Below, piece after piece: positions 15,001 to 24,000 of a DNA stretch of 37,380 nucleotides; the stretch's first letter is position 1, and each line of letters opens with the position of its first letter. Location of the stretch: NCBI GenBank assembly GCA_900553885.1, contig USFD01000026.1, positions 1 to 37,380 on the forward strand. The letters are read 5' to 3'. The translations under genes were made by a program, and so were the position numbers. The notes beneath the pieces are model-generated. The model did no database searches. It was not told the DNA's origin and saw nothing but the letters and a program-made list of their open reading frames with translations. The stretch comes from an uncultured Ruminococcus sp. (lineage in GTDB: Bacteria; Bacillota; Clostridia; Lachnospirales; Lachnospiraceae).

Positions 15001-16069
15001 CGGCGGATATCAGATTGTCAATGCAAACAGTAATCTGGTAATGACAGCCACAGATGGCCGGATTACCCAGGAAAAACCAGATGGAAACGCAAATCAGATC
15101 TGGATTCTGGAACCTGTTTCGGGAACGGATAACTGTTACAGAATTCAGAACACAGCTTCCGGTTCTTATCTGACGGCAACAAATACTTCCGCATATGGTA
15201 CGGGGTTTGAATTGTCGGTTGCGGACAGAGCGGCTGATAACAATCAACTCTGGGTTCTGGATGAGACGGATACCTGTATCGTTCAGTCCGAGATGGAAAA
15301 CGGAAGCATTGAGCCTCAGGCCGCAAACGTAACAAAAGGGGATTCCCTGGAAGTTACAGCCACGCCGGCGGAAGGCTATGAAATTGCTTCTGTTGCAGTA
15401 AACGGCAGTGTGCTGAGTGAAGATTCTTATAAAATATCAGAAACCGGCGTCCTGACATTTACATTAAGTGATATTACTGAAAATCAGTATGTAACTGTTA
15501 TTGCCAGAGAACCGGAAGTGCCGGTGCTGACAGGACTGCGGGTTACAGAACCGAAGAAACAGGAATACCAGATCGGAGAAGCGCTGGATCTGGAGGGCTT
15601 TAAAGTAGAGGCGCTGTATGACAGCGGAGACAGCAGAGATGTAACAGAAGAAGCAGAAATTACAGGCTTTGATTCAGATACGCCGGGAGAGAAGACGATT
15701 GTTGTATCCTACGGCGGACTGGAAGAGCGTTTTACAGTGACAGTAACGCAGACAGAAGATCCTGCAACACCGGGAGGAAGTGACGAAGATCCGACGACAC
15801 CGGGAGGAAGTGACGAAGATCCGACGGCACCGGGAGGAAGCGGCAAAGATCCTGCGGCACCGGGAGGAAGTGACAAGGATCCTGTGGTTCCGGGAGACGC
15901 TGACAGCAGCCGGACTCCTTCGGTATCCGACGGGGAGAATACCGCGGTACAGACAGGAGATGAAACAAGCTTTGGTATGTACGTCGTATTGCTGGCAGCT
16001 GCAGGCGCGGCAATGGGAATTGTTGTGAAAAAAAAGGAAAACAACAGAATAATATTTCAAAGCAGATAA
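12020..16069 (+). CDS. secreted multidomain GH2 glycosidase (beta-galactosidase type), probably wall-anchored
   Basis: A 1349-residue extracellular enzyme. Order: signal peptide (1-~30, cleavage near DAQA/EE), GH2 sugar-binding domain (~38-190), GH2 Ig-like domain (~200-305), catalytic TIM barrel (~310-590) with acid/base E437 in TPNESG and nucleophile E505 in VTEHSND, Ig-like DUF4982/GH2-C domains (~600-790), a jelly-roll CBM-like domain (~800-935), a ricin-type beta-trefoil (~950-1090, QxW-like NQIW and NQLW), an InlB-B-repeat-like domain (~1095-1165), Big_3-like Ig domain (~1170-1245), five Pro/Gly/Asp-rich decapeptides, and VQTGD (1310-1314) plus membrane helix and KKK tail. VQTGD resembles an LPXTG sorting signal but is not canonical. 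GTG start with AAAGGAGG 8 bases upstream. Likely host or plant glycan attack; exact linkage unknown. Confidence 0.9.
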   Translation: MKLKKWMALALGIAMLTPALPAAPAVDAQAEETGAAERTELNFDTGWLYSNVDYSNGEAVNLNESDFESVSVPHANKIIDRHSAEDFEADIESYRFVSWYRRHFTLPESYSGRNIMVEFEGVATIAEIYVNGNYVDTHEGAYTTFTVDISDYVYTDGRDNVLAVRVDSTRQPELPPEGGNVDYCLFGGIVRDVTMIITDPVYVERTFVTTPGLEEGQAVVNTQADISNKLDSDKTYTVTSTVEDAEGKVVASASEEETLTAGQETTVTVETEEIENPHLWDLDDPYLYTVVMEIRDGDTVIDTYNTKIGMRYIEFKDGTDGDGSFYLNGEKTELVGINRHEQWPWIGRAVPDKLQERDADMIKADGINLVRCSHYPQDPSFLERCDEIGLLVFIEAPGWQHVGDDQWKENFKTNLTELILRDRNHPSIISWGVTPNESGVNTAFNTECNELAKSLDPTRPTHGVRIEFDFPDGSGGEKDTVVTDILTVNYRYPEDPPHIPYIVTEHSNDWWGDGRPDASNEQARLFIDSFAQVLDYYYRNDKVAGGIGWSMFDYNNEVNYTNSQHVFYSGLYDLWRYEKPVAYLYRTQQDIEDAGAMVYIANNWADNSSSTVYVMSNCDEVELFVNGVSQGRIEPNKYTNLPHPIFEFTGITYAPGELRAVGYVDGEEVKETTRTTPGEAVKLVAEPDYNTLTADGTDMTSVLVKAVDANGNEVPYAANTINVTQTSGTETTLISEKNVALEGGHIAFLVQSRYGKTGTAEFEVTSDGLASATCTIDIEAFEADNLVPVSQGEQEVNPELPELYNMNDTKSGSRLYELDYEGTGWQYGTETGAYRGDNHWTNTAGDTVTIRFKGTGIQYCGAKAPGHGIAAFSVDGGEEELVDLYQAQRQDQLVLFEVQDLEYGEHTLTVRVTGEKNPAATDSFVVADQVVICNLSQEPAEPAVISNNTFMIENVEKQGHRVVVDGNSLDVGRGIITWTNETTMPYRWAFKEADGGYQIVNANSNLVMTATDGRITQEKPDGNANQIWILEPVSGTDNCYRIQNTASGSYLTATNTSAYGTGFELSVADRAADNNQLWVLDETDTCIVQSEMENGSIEPQAANVTKGDSLEVTATPAEGYEIASVAVNGSVLSEDSYKISETGVLTFTLSDITENQYVTVIAREPEVPVLTGLRVTEPKKQEYQIGEALDLEGFKVEALYDSGDSRDVTEEAEITGFDSDTPGEKTIVVSYGGLEERFTVTVTQTEDPATPGGSDEDPTTPGGSDEDPTAPGGSGKDPAAPGGSDKDPVVPGDADSSRTPSVSDGENTAVQTGDETSFGMYVVLLAAAGAAMGIVVKKKENNRIIFQSR
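15758..15897 (+). repeat. 30-bp tandem repeats coding a Pro/Gly/Asp stalk
   Basis: Four clear 30-bp units plus a degenerate fifth encode DPxxPGGSDx decapeptides (residues 1247 to ~1296) between the last Ig-like domain and the sorting signal. Such stalks usually span the cell wall, and the repeat is prone to copy-number change. Confidence 0.85.
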
Positions 16070-16083
16070 TTTGATGCGGGTAA

Positions 16084-16132
16084 AAAACAGGCGTCTTACA
16101 GCGGAAGAAAATTCCGCGGAGGCGTCTGTTTT
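16084..16132 (+). terminator. intrinsic terminator after the GH2 gene
   Basis: AAAACAG (16084-16090) pairs with CTGTTTT (16126-16132), and an inner GCGGAA/TTCCGC stem is capped by GAAAA. The unpaired middle parts are direct copies of GGCGTCT, so the hairpin is interrupted. Confidence 0.6.
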
Positions 16133-16165
16133 CTGTGCAATGCCCTGTTAGAAATTTTTGATTCA

Positions 16166-16199
16166 TGATAGAATAGGGGTGATTCCATTAGAAATGGAA
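16166..16199 (+). promoter_or_regulatory. extended -10 promoter and leader hairpin of the moxR operon
   Basis: TGATAGAAT (16166-16174) is an extended -10 element with only a weak -35. A perfect 7-bp hairpin, TTCCATT/AATGGAA (16183-16199), sits at the expected transcript start. Confidence 0.45.
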
Positions 16200-16263
16200 C
16201 AATGAGGGAAAAGCAGGGCAGTTTTTGGCAGGAATGCGAAGATGGGAGATATTGGAGGACAGT

Positions 16264-17214
16264 ATGGCAGGATTGGAATATAATGCACAGTATGTAATAG
16301 AAGAAGTGGAAAAGGCAGTGGTGGGAAAGAAAGATGTTCTTACAAAAATTATGACGGCAATTCTGGCGGGGGGACACATTCTGATAGAAGATATACCGGG
16401 AACCGGAAAGACGACAATGGCTCTTGCCTTTTCAAAGGCAATGGGTCTGAAAGCAAGGAGGGTGCAGTTTACGCCGGATGTACTTCCGGCCGATCTGACC
16501 GGATTCAATATTTATCAGAAGGAGACGGGGAAATTTGTGTATCAGCCGGGAGCGGTTATGTGTAATCTCCTTCTGGCAGATGAGATCAACAGAACATCTC
16601 CCAAGACCCAGTCCGCCCTGCTGGAAGTGATGGAGGAACAGCAGGTTACAGTAGACGGGGTGACCCGGCGGACCGGACGGCCCTTCATCGTAATTGCCAC
16701 GGAAAATCCGGCAGGATCTGCCGGAACGCAGCTTCTCCCTGAATCTCAGCTGGACCGGTTTATGATCTGCGTCAGCATGGGGTATCCTTCTGTCGAGGAA
16801 GAGATAGAGATTATGAAAAGAAGTCAGGAAGAAGACCGGACTGCCGGAATCAGGCCCATTCTGGATGCAGCAGCTCTGCTGGAAATGATGGGAGAGGCGC
16901 GGCAGGTTTTCATGCATGAGCGGATCTGCCGATATATTGCGGAGCTGGCAAAAGCAACCCGGGAAGATTCCTGGACAGAGCTGGGATTAAGTCCCAGGGG
17001 GACTGTGGCACTGACAGCTATGGCAAAGGCCTCTGCATATTTAAAAGGACGGCAGTATGTAATTCCTTCTGATGTGGAGGAAGTTTTTCCCAGTGTGGCT
17101 TCGCACAGAATTATTCTGAATATGAAAGCAAAAGTGGGACATGTAAAAGTGGAAGAAGTTATCCGGCAGATTCTTGAAAGAGTAGAAAAACCGGCATTGA
17201 AGACAAGGCGGTAG
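16264..17214 (+). CDS. MoxR-family AAA+ ATPase
   Basis: A 316-residue cytoplasmic AAA+ ATPase thought to act as a chaperone or metal-insertase-like remodeller. Walker A PGTGKTT (~40), Walker B LLLADEINRT (~105), sensor 1 IATENP (~150), and the C-terminal lid with LGLSPRGTVAL are all intact. ATG 16264 is chosen because GGAGG lies 5 bases upstream; TTG 16225 and ATG 16234 have no better site. It starts a three-gene run with the DUF58 protein (5-base gap) and a membrane transglutaminase, a common bacterial cassette whose target is unknown in Firmicutes. Confidence 0.93.
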   Translation: MAGLEYNAQYVIEEVEKAVVGKKDVLTKIMTAILAGGHILIEDIPGTGKTTMALAFSKAMGLKARRVQFTPDVLPADLTGFNIYQKETGKFVYQPGAVMCNLLLADEINRTSPKTQSALLEVMEEQQVTVDGVTRRTGRPFIVIATENPAGSAGTQLLPESQLDRFMICVSMGYPSVEEEIEIMKRSQEEDRTAGIRPILDAAALLEMMGEARQVFMHERICRYIAELAKATREDSWTELGLSPRGTVALTAMAKASAYLKGRQYVIPSDVEEVFPSVASHRIILNMKAKVGHVKVEEVIRQILERVEKPALKTRR

Positions 17215-17218
17215 TGAA

Positions 17219-18274
17219 ATGATCAGAAGAACAGCAGGCTATTTGGCGGTGCTTCTTGTTGCGGCATATTTGTTTTTTATGTATGATAATACAGTGCTGT
17301 CCGGAATACTGGTGCTCTGTCTTTTTTATCCGGTGCTTTCCGCAGTCTGGCTTGTATCGGCCGGAAGAAAGGCGGTCCCGGATCTGTGCCGGGTGCCTCC
17401 TGTAGGAGAAAAGGGAAAAAAGGTAAAAGCAGGAATCTCTGTAAAAAATATGTCGGGATACAGAAGTCTGCGGTATGAGGCGCTTCTGTCTGTGGGGAAC
17501 AGAGGAGGAAAAAGGTATGGGAAAAAGCGGCTGAAGGGAGTTCTGGCGCCGGATGGAAAAGAGACAGTGTGGTGTGTGTTTGAAACCCGTTACTGTGGAA
17601 TTGTGGAGATCTGTCTGGAAAGCATGAAAGTCTATGATTTCTTTGGAATTTTTTACAGAAAAATCAAGTGGAACAAGACTGCACAGGTGAAGATTATGCC
17701 GGAATTTTGTCTTATGCCTCTGGAAGTTACAAGGAAAACCCGGGAGTTTCAGGCGGAGGCCCAGGAATTTTCCCAGCAGCGCAGAGGGGAGGACCCGTCT
17801 GAGGTTTATCAGGTCAGAGAATATCGGGAAAAGGATTCTCTTAAGGATATTCACTGGAAGTTAAGTGCGCGGGAAGAAGAACTGATGGTAAAAGAACGCA
17901 GTTTTCCCCTGGGATGTGTGGTGCTTATCTATATTGATTATCAGAAAGAAAAGCAGTCAGAGGCGGGATTTTCCGATCTTCTGGAAACAGTGGCGTCCCT
18001 TTCGATTACTCTGGTGGAGGAAAAGTGCATCCATATGGCCGCATGGTATGAAGAAAAAAATGAAAGGATTGTCAGATGGAGGATCTCCGATGAGGAAAGT
18101 GCCTGTGATATGATCTGGAATCTGATGGAAATGGAGCCCTGCCGGGATGTACAGAAGGCGGCAGTCTGTTATGACGATACGTTTCGGGGACAGGAGTTCA
18201 GCAGCATTATAACAGTTGACGGAAGTGGAAAGATGAAAAAGGACGGGGAAACATTCGAGTTTCTGCGTGTGTAG
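17219..18274 (+). CDS. DUF58 domain membrane protein
   Basis: A 351-residue protein with two N-terminal membrane helices (about 5-20 and 25-45) and a cytoplasmic region. The DUF58 signature, REYREKDSLKDIHWKLSAR, lies at about 200-218, and a von Willebrand A-like fold follows, with the Asp of a MIDAS-like site in LIYIDYQ. DUF58 proteins are partners of MoxR ATPases. The start follows the moxR stop by four bases, so the two are certainly co-transcribed and probably coupled. Confidence 0.9.
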   Translation: MIRRTAGYLAVLLVAAYLFFMYDNTVLSGILVLCLFYPVLSAVWLVSAGRKAVPDLCRVPPVGEKGKKVKAGISVKNMSGYRSLRYEALLSVGNRGGKRYGKKRLKGVLAPDGKETVWCVFETRYCGIVEICLESMKVYDFFGIFYRKIKWNKTAQVKIMPEFCLMPLEVTRKTREFQAEAQEFSQQRRGEDPSEVYQVREYREKDSLKDIHWKLSAREEELMVKERSFPLGCVVLIYIDYQKEKQSEAGFSDLLETVASLSITLVEEKCIHMAAWYEEKNERIVRWRISDEESACDMIWNLMEMEPCRDVQKAAVCYDDTFRGQEFSSIITVDGSGKMKKDGETFEFLRV

Positions 18275-18308
18275 GAAAGATCCGGATATAAAAAGAGGAG
18301 AAACAGAA

Positions 18309-20351
18309 ATGAGAAACAGTCATTCGGGAATAAAAATATACCGGACCTTGCCGGAGAAAAGCCGGAAGAACCGGGGGATCGTCTCCTTGTTTTGCGTACA
18401 GACGGCGGTGATGTGCATGCTTATGATTTTCTGGTGGAATGCATTCCTGTCGGTGTTTCATATGCCGTTTCACAAAGGATGGCTGTATGCCGGCACCTGT
18501 GTCTGGATTGTTCTGTCCGGATGGGCAGGGCGGAAATTCCGCTGGAAGGCAGCCGCTGCCGCTCTGGCGGCGGCGGGAGTGTTCCTGTGGGTTTTCAGGG
18601 ATGTTATGTTCCGTCTGTACCAGTGGGTCCTGCAGAACTATCCTTCTGTATTTTCCGGATATCCGGCGGGAAAGGCGGCATTTAGCGGCATAGCTGTACT
18701 GGCTGCTGTTCCGGTTATGGAACTGCTTCTGGCTGTACAGCGAAAAGGGAGAGGAAAAGGCTGGGCTGCTCTTGTGCTGACTGCGCCGTTTTTTGCTGCT
18801 GCGGCTGCCAGGGATTTTCAGCCGGCATTGCCGGCATGGCTCCTGGTTGCGGGAACGGCAGTTTATTTTGCCTCCGCCGGACTGGAAACCGGCGGGCCGG
18901 AAAACGGGAAAAAGCTTTTTGCATGGAAACATGCGGTGTTTTCCGCACTTGTTTCGGCGGTTCTGGCATTTATTTCATTTCAGGCAGGAAAACTTCTGGA
19001 TGTACAGCGCGATGCACAGAATGGATATTATCTTCAGGCACGCGGAATGATTCAGACAGAAGTGATCGGCGGGGTGCAGGATCTGCTGGAGAGAAGCCGG
19101 GGAGAAGCACAGAGGGAGGAAAAGAGACCGGAGGAAGAAAGGGATGCTTCCGAGTATGAAAATAATGCAGAGGAGGATACAGAGACTTTATCTGATTCCG
19201 ATACCCCGTCTCCGGCGGATGAAAGCGGAATGGCGGATCTGGGCAGTCTTGCCTACTTCCGCCCTGAGTCCGGGCGGGTCGCTTCTATTGAAATGGATGA
19301 AAAACCCCAGGGAACCGTGTATGTTCTGATGAGGTGGGGAGTTGACTATGAGGATAATTCCTGGACAGAGGAAGATCTGACAAAGTCTGTTCTGACGCCT
19401 CCGGAGGCGTACAGAGAATACCCGGGGGAACTTACAGATATGCTGGAGCTGTTATGCGGCAGCTGGGATACCGGTTCTTTTCGGGAAGTGAGCCGGGAAA
19501 TCAGCAGAGAACTGTCTGAAAGAGCGGTATATGATACGAGTCCCGGGGCAACGCCGGCAGGGAAAGATTTTGTGGAGTATTTCCTCCTGGAAAACCATAA
19601 GGGGTTCTGCGTCCACTTCGCCACGGCGGCCACACTGATGTACCGGTACTGCGGATATACTGCAAGATATGCGGAAGGGTATGCCGTACCCGCCTCTGCC
19701 TTTTCGCAGAATGATTCCGGAGGATATACGGCACAGATTACCGGGAGCATGGGACATGCATGGTGCCAGGTGTATGAGGAAACGACAGGAGAATGGATGG
19801 ATATGGAACACACACCTCCTGCGCCGGAAGGAGCAGACATACAGCCGCCGGCCGCGGATTCCTCGGATTTTTCCGGGCAGCAGGGCGAAGGGGAGGAAGG
19901 GAAAAGGAATTCGGATTCGTATGGCCCGGTGTTCAGATGGTCGGCAGCTGTGCTGGGGACGGCAGCTGCCGGCGTGCTGTTCTTCCTGATTCAGGCGGCA
20001 ATCCGGCTTGCACGCAGAAAGAAAAGCTTTTCCCGCAAAAAAGGCGGCGAAGGAATTCGCGAAATGTATTCTGTTCTGATAAAAACGGCGGAATTTCAGG
20101 GGATGAAGATCAAAGATCCGCTGGATGAGAGTACACCGGAATATCTGGAAAAGGAATATCCGGAACTGAAAAAAGAAGAGTGGAACTGGTTATATTATTG
20201 TGTCCTGTCCGCAATGTTTTATCATCTGGATGATGAGAAAAAGGACTGGAAAAAAATGAAAATGCTTTATAACCGTTTCAGAAAGGCGGCCTGCAGACGG
20301 ATGAACCGGAAAAAGCGCCTCCTGTACAGATATGTATACTGTCTGGGATAA
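18309..20351 (+). CDS. membrane transglutaminase-like protein (TgpA type)
   Basis: A 680-residue membrane protein. The first ~240 residues hold about six hydrophobic helices. An acidic, Glu/Ser-rich extracytoplasmic linker (~260-320) leads to a transglutaminase-like papain fold with a complete triad: C434 in GFCVHFA, H483 in GHAWCQVY and D498 in EWMDMEHTPP. A further membrane helix (~550-570) is followed by a basic cytoplasmic tail. It may act as a protease, amidase or crosslinker at the cell surface. The ATG at 18309 has AGAGGAG about 8 bases upstream; the longer frame from 18267 overlaps the previous stop. Third gene of the moxR-DUF58 operon. Confidence 0.88.
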   Translation: MRNSHSGIKIYRTLPEKSRKNRGIVSLFCVQTAVMCMLMIFWWNAFLSVFHMPFHKGWLYAGTCVWIVLSGWAGRKFRWKAAAAALAAAGVFLWVFRDVMFRLYQWVLQNYPSVFSGYPAGKAAFSGIAVLAAVPVMELLLAVQRKGRGKGWAALVLTAPFFAAAAARDFQPALPAWLLVAGTAVYFASAGLETGGPENGKKLFAWKHAVFSALVSAVLAFISFQAGKLLDVQRDAQNGYYLQARGMIQTEVIGGVQDLLERSRGEAQREEKRPEEERDASEYENNAEEDTETLSDSDTPSPADESGMADLGSLAYFRPESGRVASIEMDEKPQGTVYVLMRWGVDYEDNSWTEEDLTKSVLTPPEAYREYPGELTDMLELLCGSWDTGSFREVSREISRELSERAVYDTSPGATPAGKDFVEYFLLENHKGFCVHFATAATLMYRYCGYTARYAEGYAVPASAFSQNDSGGYTAQITGSMGHAWCQVYEETTGEWMDMEHTPPAPEGADIQPPAADSSDFSGQQGEGEEGKRNSDSYGPVFRWSAAVLGTAAAGVLFFLIQAAIRLARRKKSFSRKKGGEGIREMYSVLIKTAEFQGMKIKDPLDESTPEYLEKEYPELKKEEWNWLYYCVLSAMFYHLDDEKKDWKKMKMLYNRFRKAACRRMNRKKRLLYRYVYCLG

Positions 20352-20416
20352 AGACAGCGGGAATGCAGGAAAATATTTTATATACTGGTATGAAACAGAA
20401 AAGAGAGGAGATTCTT

Positions 20417-20866
20417 ATGATACGCAGATTTGAGGAAAAAGATAAACAGATTTATATGGAGATGGCACATGAATTCTATCATTCCGACGCAGTGCTTCAT
20501 CCGGTGCCGGATGAGTATTTTGAGAAGACAACGGCGGAGGCGCTGCGGGCAGAGGGCTTTGCAGAAATTTATATGCTGGAATATAACGGTGTTCCGGCCG
20601 GATATGTTCTGACGGCAAAAAGTTTTTCTCAGGAAGCCGGCGGAATGGTTGTGTGGATTGAGGAAATATATATCCGCAGCGTATACCGTTCCAAAGGGCT
20701 TGGAAGAGAATTTTTTGCTTATCTGGAAGAAAACAAAGGCAGTGATGTGGCCAGACTGCGGCTGGAAGTGGAAGAGGATAATCTGCGGGCGATCAGTCTT
20801 TACAAAAAGTTAGGATATGAAAAGCTGGATTATATGCAGATGACGAAAGATTTCCAGTGTAAATAG
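20417..20866 (+). CDS. GNAT-family N-acetyltransferase
   Basis: A 149-residue acetyltransferase of the GNAT fold. The acetyl-CoA loop RSKGLGREFF (~95) follows the IEEIYIR strand, and the C-terminal RAISLYKKLGYEKLDYMQM motif is typical of small-molecule or amino-terminal acetyltransferases. The substrate cannot be read. AGAGGAG lies 6 bases before ATG 20417. It is 65 bases after the transglutaminase gene with no terminator between, so it may be the tail of that operon. Confidence 0.9.
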   Translation: MIRRFEEKDKQIYMEMAHEFYHSDAVLHPVPDEYFEKTTAEALRAEGFAEIYMLEYNGVPAGYVLTAKSFSQEAGGMVVWIEEIYIRSVYRSKGLGREFFAYLEENKGSDVARLRLEVEEDNLRAISLYKKLGYEKLDYMQMTKDFQCK

Positions 20867-20881
20867 CAACAACACGGGGGA

Positions 20882-20895
20882 GTATACTTGTATAC
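20882..20895. promoter_or_regulatory. GTATAC-TT-GTATAC repeat, candidate operator
   Basis: Two copies of the self-complementary hexamer GTATAC are separated by TT. The site is therefore both a direct and an inverted repeat. It lies 29 bases upstream of the -35 of the three-gene module. Operator function is inference. Confidence 0.4.
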
Positions 20896-20924
20896 AATCT
20901 GACACAAATTCTTTGATTCTACCA

Positions 20925-20954
20925 TTGCAAGACATATATGAATAATGATATAAT
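20925..20954 (+). promoter_or_regulatory. sigma-A promoter for the solenoid/Hsp70-like/TPR module
   Basis: TTGCAA (20925-20930) and TATAAT (20949-20954), 18 bases apart, with TG one base before the -10 (extended -10). It lies about 60 bases before the first coding start. Confidence 0.7.
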
Positions 20955-21013
20955 TCATAGTAGCGGTTTTTTGCCTTCTGGGCGGAAACAAGAATTGTGA
21001 GTAGGTGACTGAT

Positions 21014-24000
21014 TTGAAAAATAAGATCAAACGTTTTGCCAAAGGAGATTTTCATATTCCACAGCCGGATATTATTTTCCCGGAGACGCGGATTGTTATG
21101 AGAGTAGGAGAGGGAGAAAAATACAGAGGAAGCTTTTCTCTTCAGAATCAGGGGGAGGGAACGATCCGGGGACTTGTGTACCCCTCTTCTTACCGTGTAG
21201 TCTGCGATGAGCAGGGATTTGACGGAAATCCGGTAAATATTTACTATACATATGACGGCACAGGTCTCGTGCCGGGACATGTGGAGCACGGGAAGTTTAC
21301 AATTGTATGCAATGGCGGAGAATACGATATTGCTTTTACCGCCATTATTGAAAAGCCTTATGTTATGACAAGCTATGGAAAGGTGCAGAGCCTGGAGGAC
21401 TTTAAAAAACTGTCCTTCCAGGATGCAGCCGAGGCTGTGAAACTGTTCCGATCCAGAGATTTTTATGAGATTCTGAAATATGAAGACCGGCGGATTCAGG
21501 CTCTTTATGACAATATGCGCAAATGGGAGCTGGATCAGCATGCCCTGGAAGAATTCCTTGTGGGATGTAAGCAGAAAGAAAAGATTTTCCTTACACTGGA
21601 AGAAGAAAGCAGAGCTTTTATTTCACTTTCAGAAGCCCGGAAAGAAACATTTACCATAAAAAAGAATACCTGGGGTTATCTGGAAATTGATGTGCGCACG
21701 GAGGGGGATTTCCTGTATGTAGAACATACCAGGATTACGACAGAAGAGTTTATCGGAAATTCCTACCGCCTTGAGTATTTTATTACCATGGAGAAACTGC
21801 ACAGGGGAAGCAATTTCGGAAGGATCATACTTGAGACGCCGTATGAGACGCTGACTTATGAGATTGTGGTGGAAAAAGATATCAACAGAGAAGAGGACCA
21901 CAGGGCAAATGCCCGCGAATTTGCAGGAATCGTAAAAAATTACCTGAAATACGAGGGCGGAAAAATGGACCTTAATTCCTGGGTGGAAGAGGCGCTGAAA
22001 CGAATCAGCCACTTAAGGGATGTGGATCCGAAAAATGAAATATATCTTCTGGTTCATGCGCATATCTGCCTGATCGGCGGAAAGGCGGATGAGGCAAAAT
22101 GGCTTCTGGAGTCGTACAACTATAACCGGTTTGCCATTGGAAGAGATGTGGAGATGAGTTCCTATTATCTCTATCTGACCACGCTGTTAAGTAATGATAC
22201 CATCGGCCAGCGCAGAGTTGCGGAAGAACTGTCAAAGTCCTTTATGAAGCATCCGGACAGCTGGAAGATTCTCTGTATGCTTGTCGAGGTGGATTCGGAG
22301 TACAAGATTTACAGTGAAAGGCTGCGGGCGCTGGAAAAACAGTTTTATGAGGACCGGTCCCACAGCATCTGGTTTTATCTCCAGGCATTCCGCTGTTTCC
22401 GGGAGAAAAGTTCTTCTTTGAAGAAACTGGGGACATTTGAAGTGCGCGTACTTCTTTTTGCGGTGAAACACAGACTGATGACCCGGGAGCTTGCGCTTTA
22501 TACGGCAAATCTGGCCAGCCAGATGAAGACGTTTGACAAACATCTGTATAATGTGCTTGTTCAGTCCTATGGAATGTACAAGGAGTCCATGATTCTGACG
22601 GCTATCTGCACACTTCTGATTAAGGGAAACTGTGTGGACAGCATTTATTTCAAATGGTATCAGAAAGCGGTGGAGTCCGAGCTTAAGATTGCTCAGCTTT
22701 ATGAGTATTATATGGCTGCTGTAATACCGGACCGGTTTCATAAGGCCCTTCCAAGATCTGTATACCTGTATTTTATGCACGGCAATTCTCTGAATTATCA
22801 GAAATGTGCATTCCTTTATGCAAATCTTATTACATATGAGGACGAAACAAGCGAGATCTATGCTCATTACAGGGATGAGATGGAAGCCTTTGCATGGAAT
22901 CAGCTGGACCGGAGAAATATTGACGAACAGCTTCGTATTATTTATAAACGGTTTATTTCCGAGTCCCAGATGAATCCGGAGAGGGTGAAGGCTCTCTATG
23001 ATATCTGTCATGCATATCAGATTACGACCAGAGTGCCGAATATGAAATACATTCATGTGATTTCAGAAGACGGAACCATTACGCAGAAGGCGCCTTATAC
23101 GGAAAACGGCGCAAGGGTATTTCTGTATTCAAAGACAGACAGACTGGTGTGGGAAGCAAGAGACGGAAGGCATTATACGGACTCAATTCCCTATGAGAGC
23201 CGGCGGATGTTCTATGAACTCCGCTATATGGATATGTGCAGAAAATATATTAACGGACTGCGCCGCAACCGTCTGGAGGAAGAAAAAGAAGAACTGACTC
23301 TGGAACTGGTACGGGAGAAGGGGCTGGAAAACTTCAAGGAAGAAGAAATTTTCGGTCTGTGCAGCCGGACAATACGGGAAAATAATTATGAAAATGATGA
23401 TTTCCTGACATATATCTGTTTTGATTTATTCCTGAAGCAGCAGTATGACAAAGTGATTCTTACCTACCTGGCAAATTATTACTGCGGAGCCACTCTGGAT
23501 ATGAAGCTTCTCTGGAGAGAGGCAAGGGATTATGAGGTCCATACCCATAAGCTGGCAGAGCGTATTCTGACACAGATGCTGTTCTCGGAAGAACTGTTTC
23601 AGGAAGCTCAGATTTTTGAACAGTACTATGCGGAAGGAGCATATTTCCGCCTTCAGCAGGCATATCTGGCCTATGTTTCCAGGGAATATGTGGTGGAGTC
23701 CAGAAAGATCAGCCGCAGCATTATAGATATTATCTGCCGGGAATATGAAAAAGGCGAAGATACGATAGATATCTGTAAAATTGCGGTGCTGAAATATTAC
23801 GCGGAGAAGGAGTATAATTCTCAGACGCGCAGAACGCTTAAAAAGTTTCTTCAGGAACTGTGCGGCAAGCAGATTTATTTCCCCTTCTTCCTGGCTTACG
23901 AAAAGGACTGGCTGATTGAACTGCAGCTCTGGGATAAGACGCTTATCGAGTATAAGGGCCAGAAGGGAAGCCGGGTAATGCTTTACTATCAGCTTCAGAA

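Noticed and set aside
15758..15897. CRISPR array
   Set aside because: The tandem units have no spacers and encode in-frame decapeptides of the GH2 stalk.
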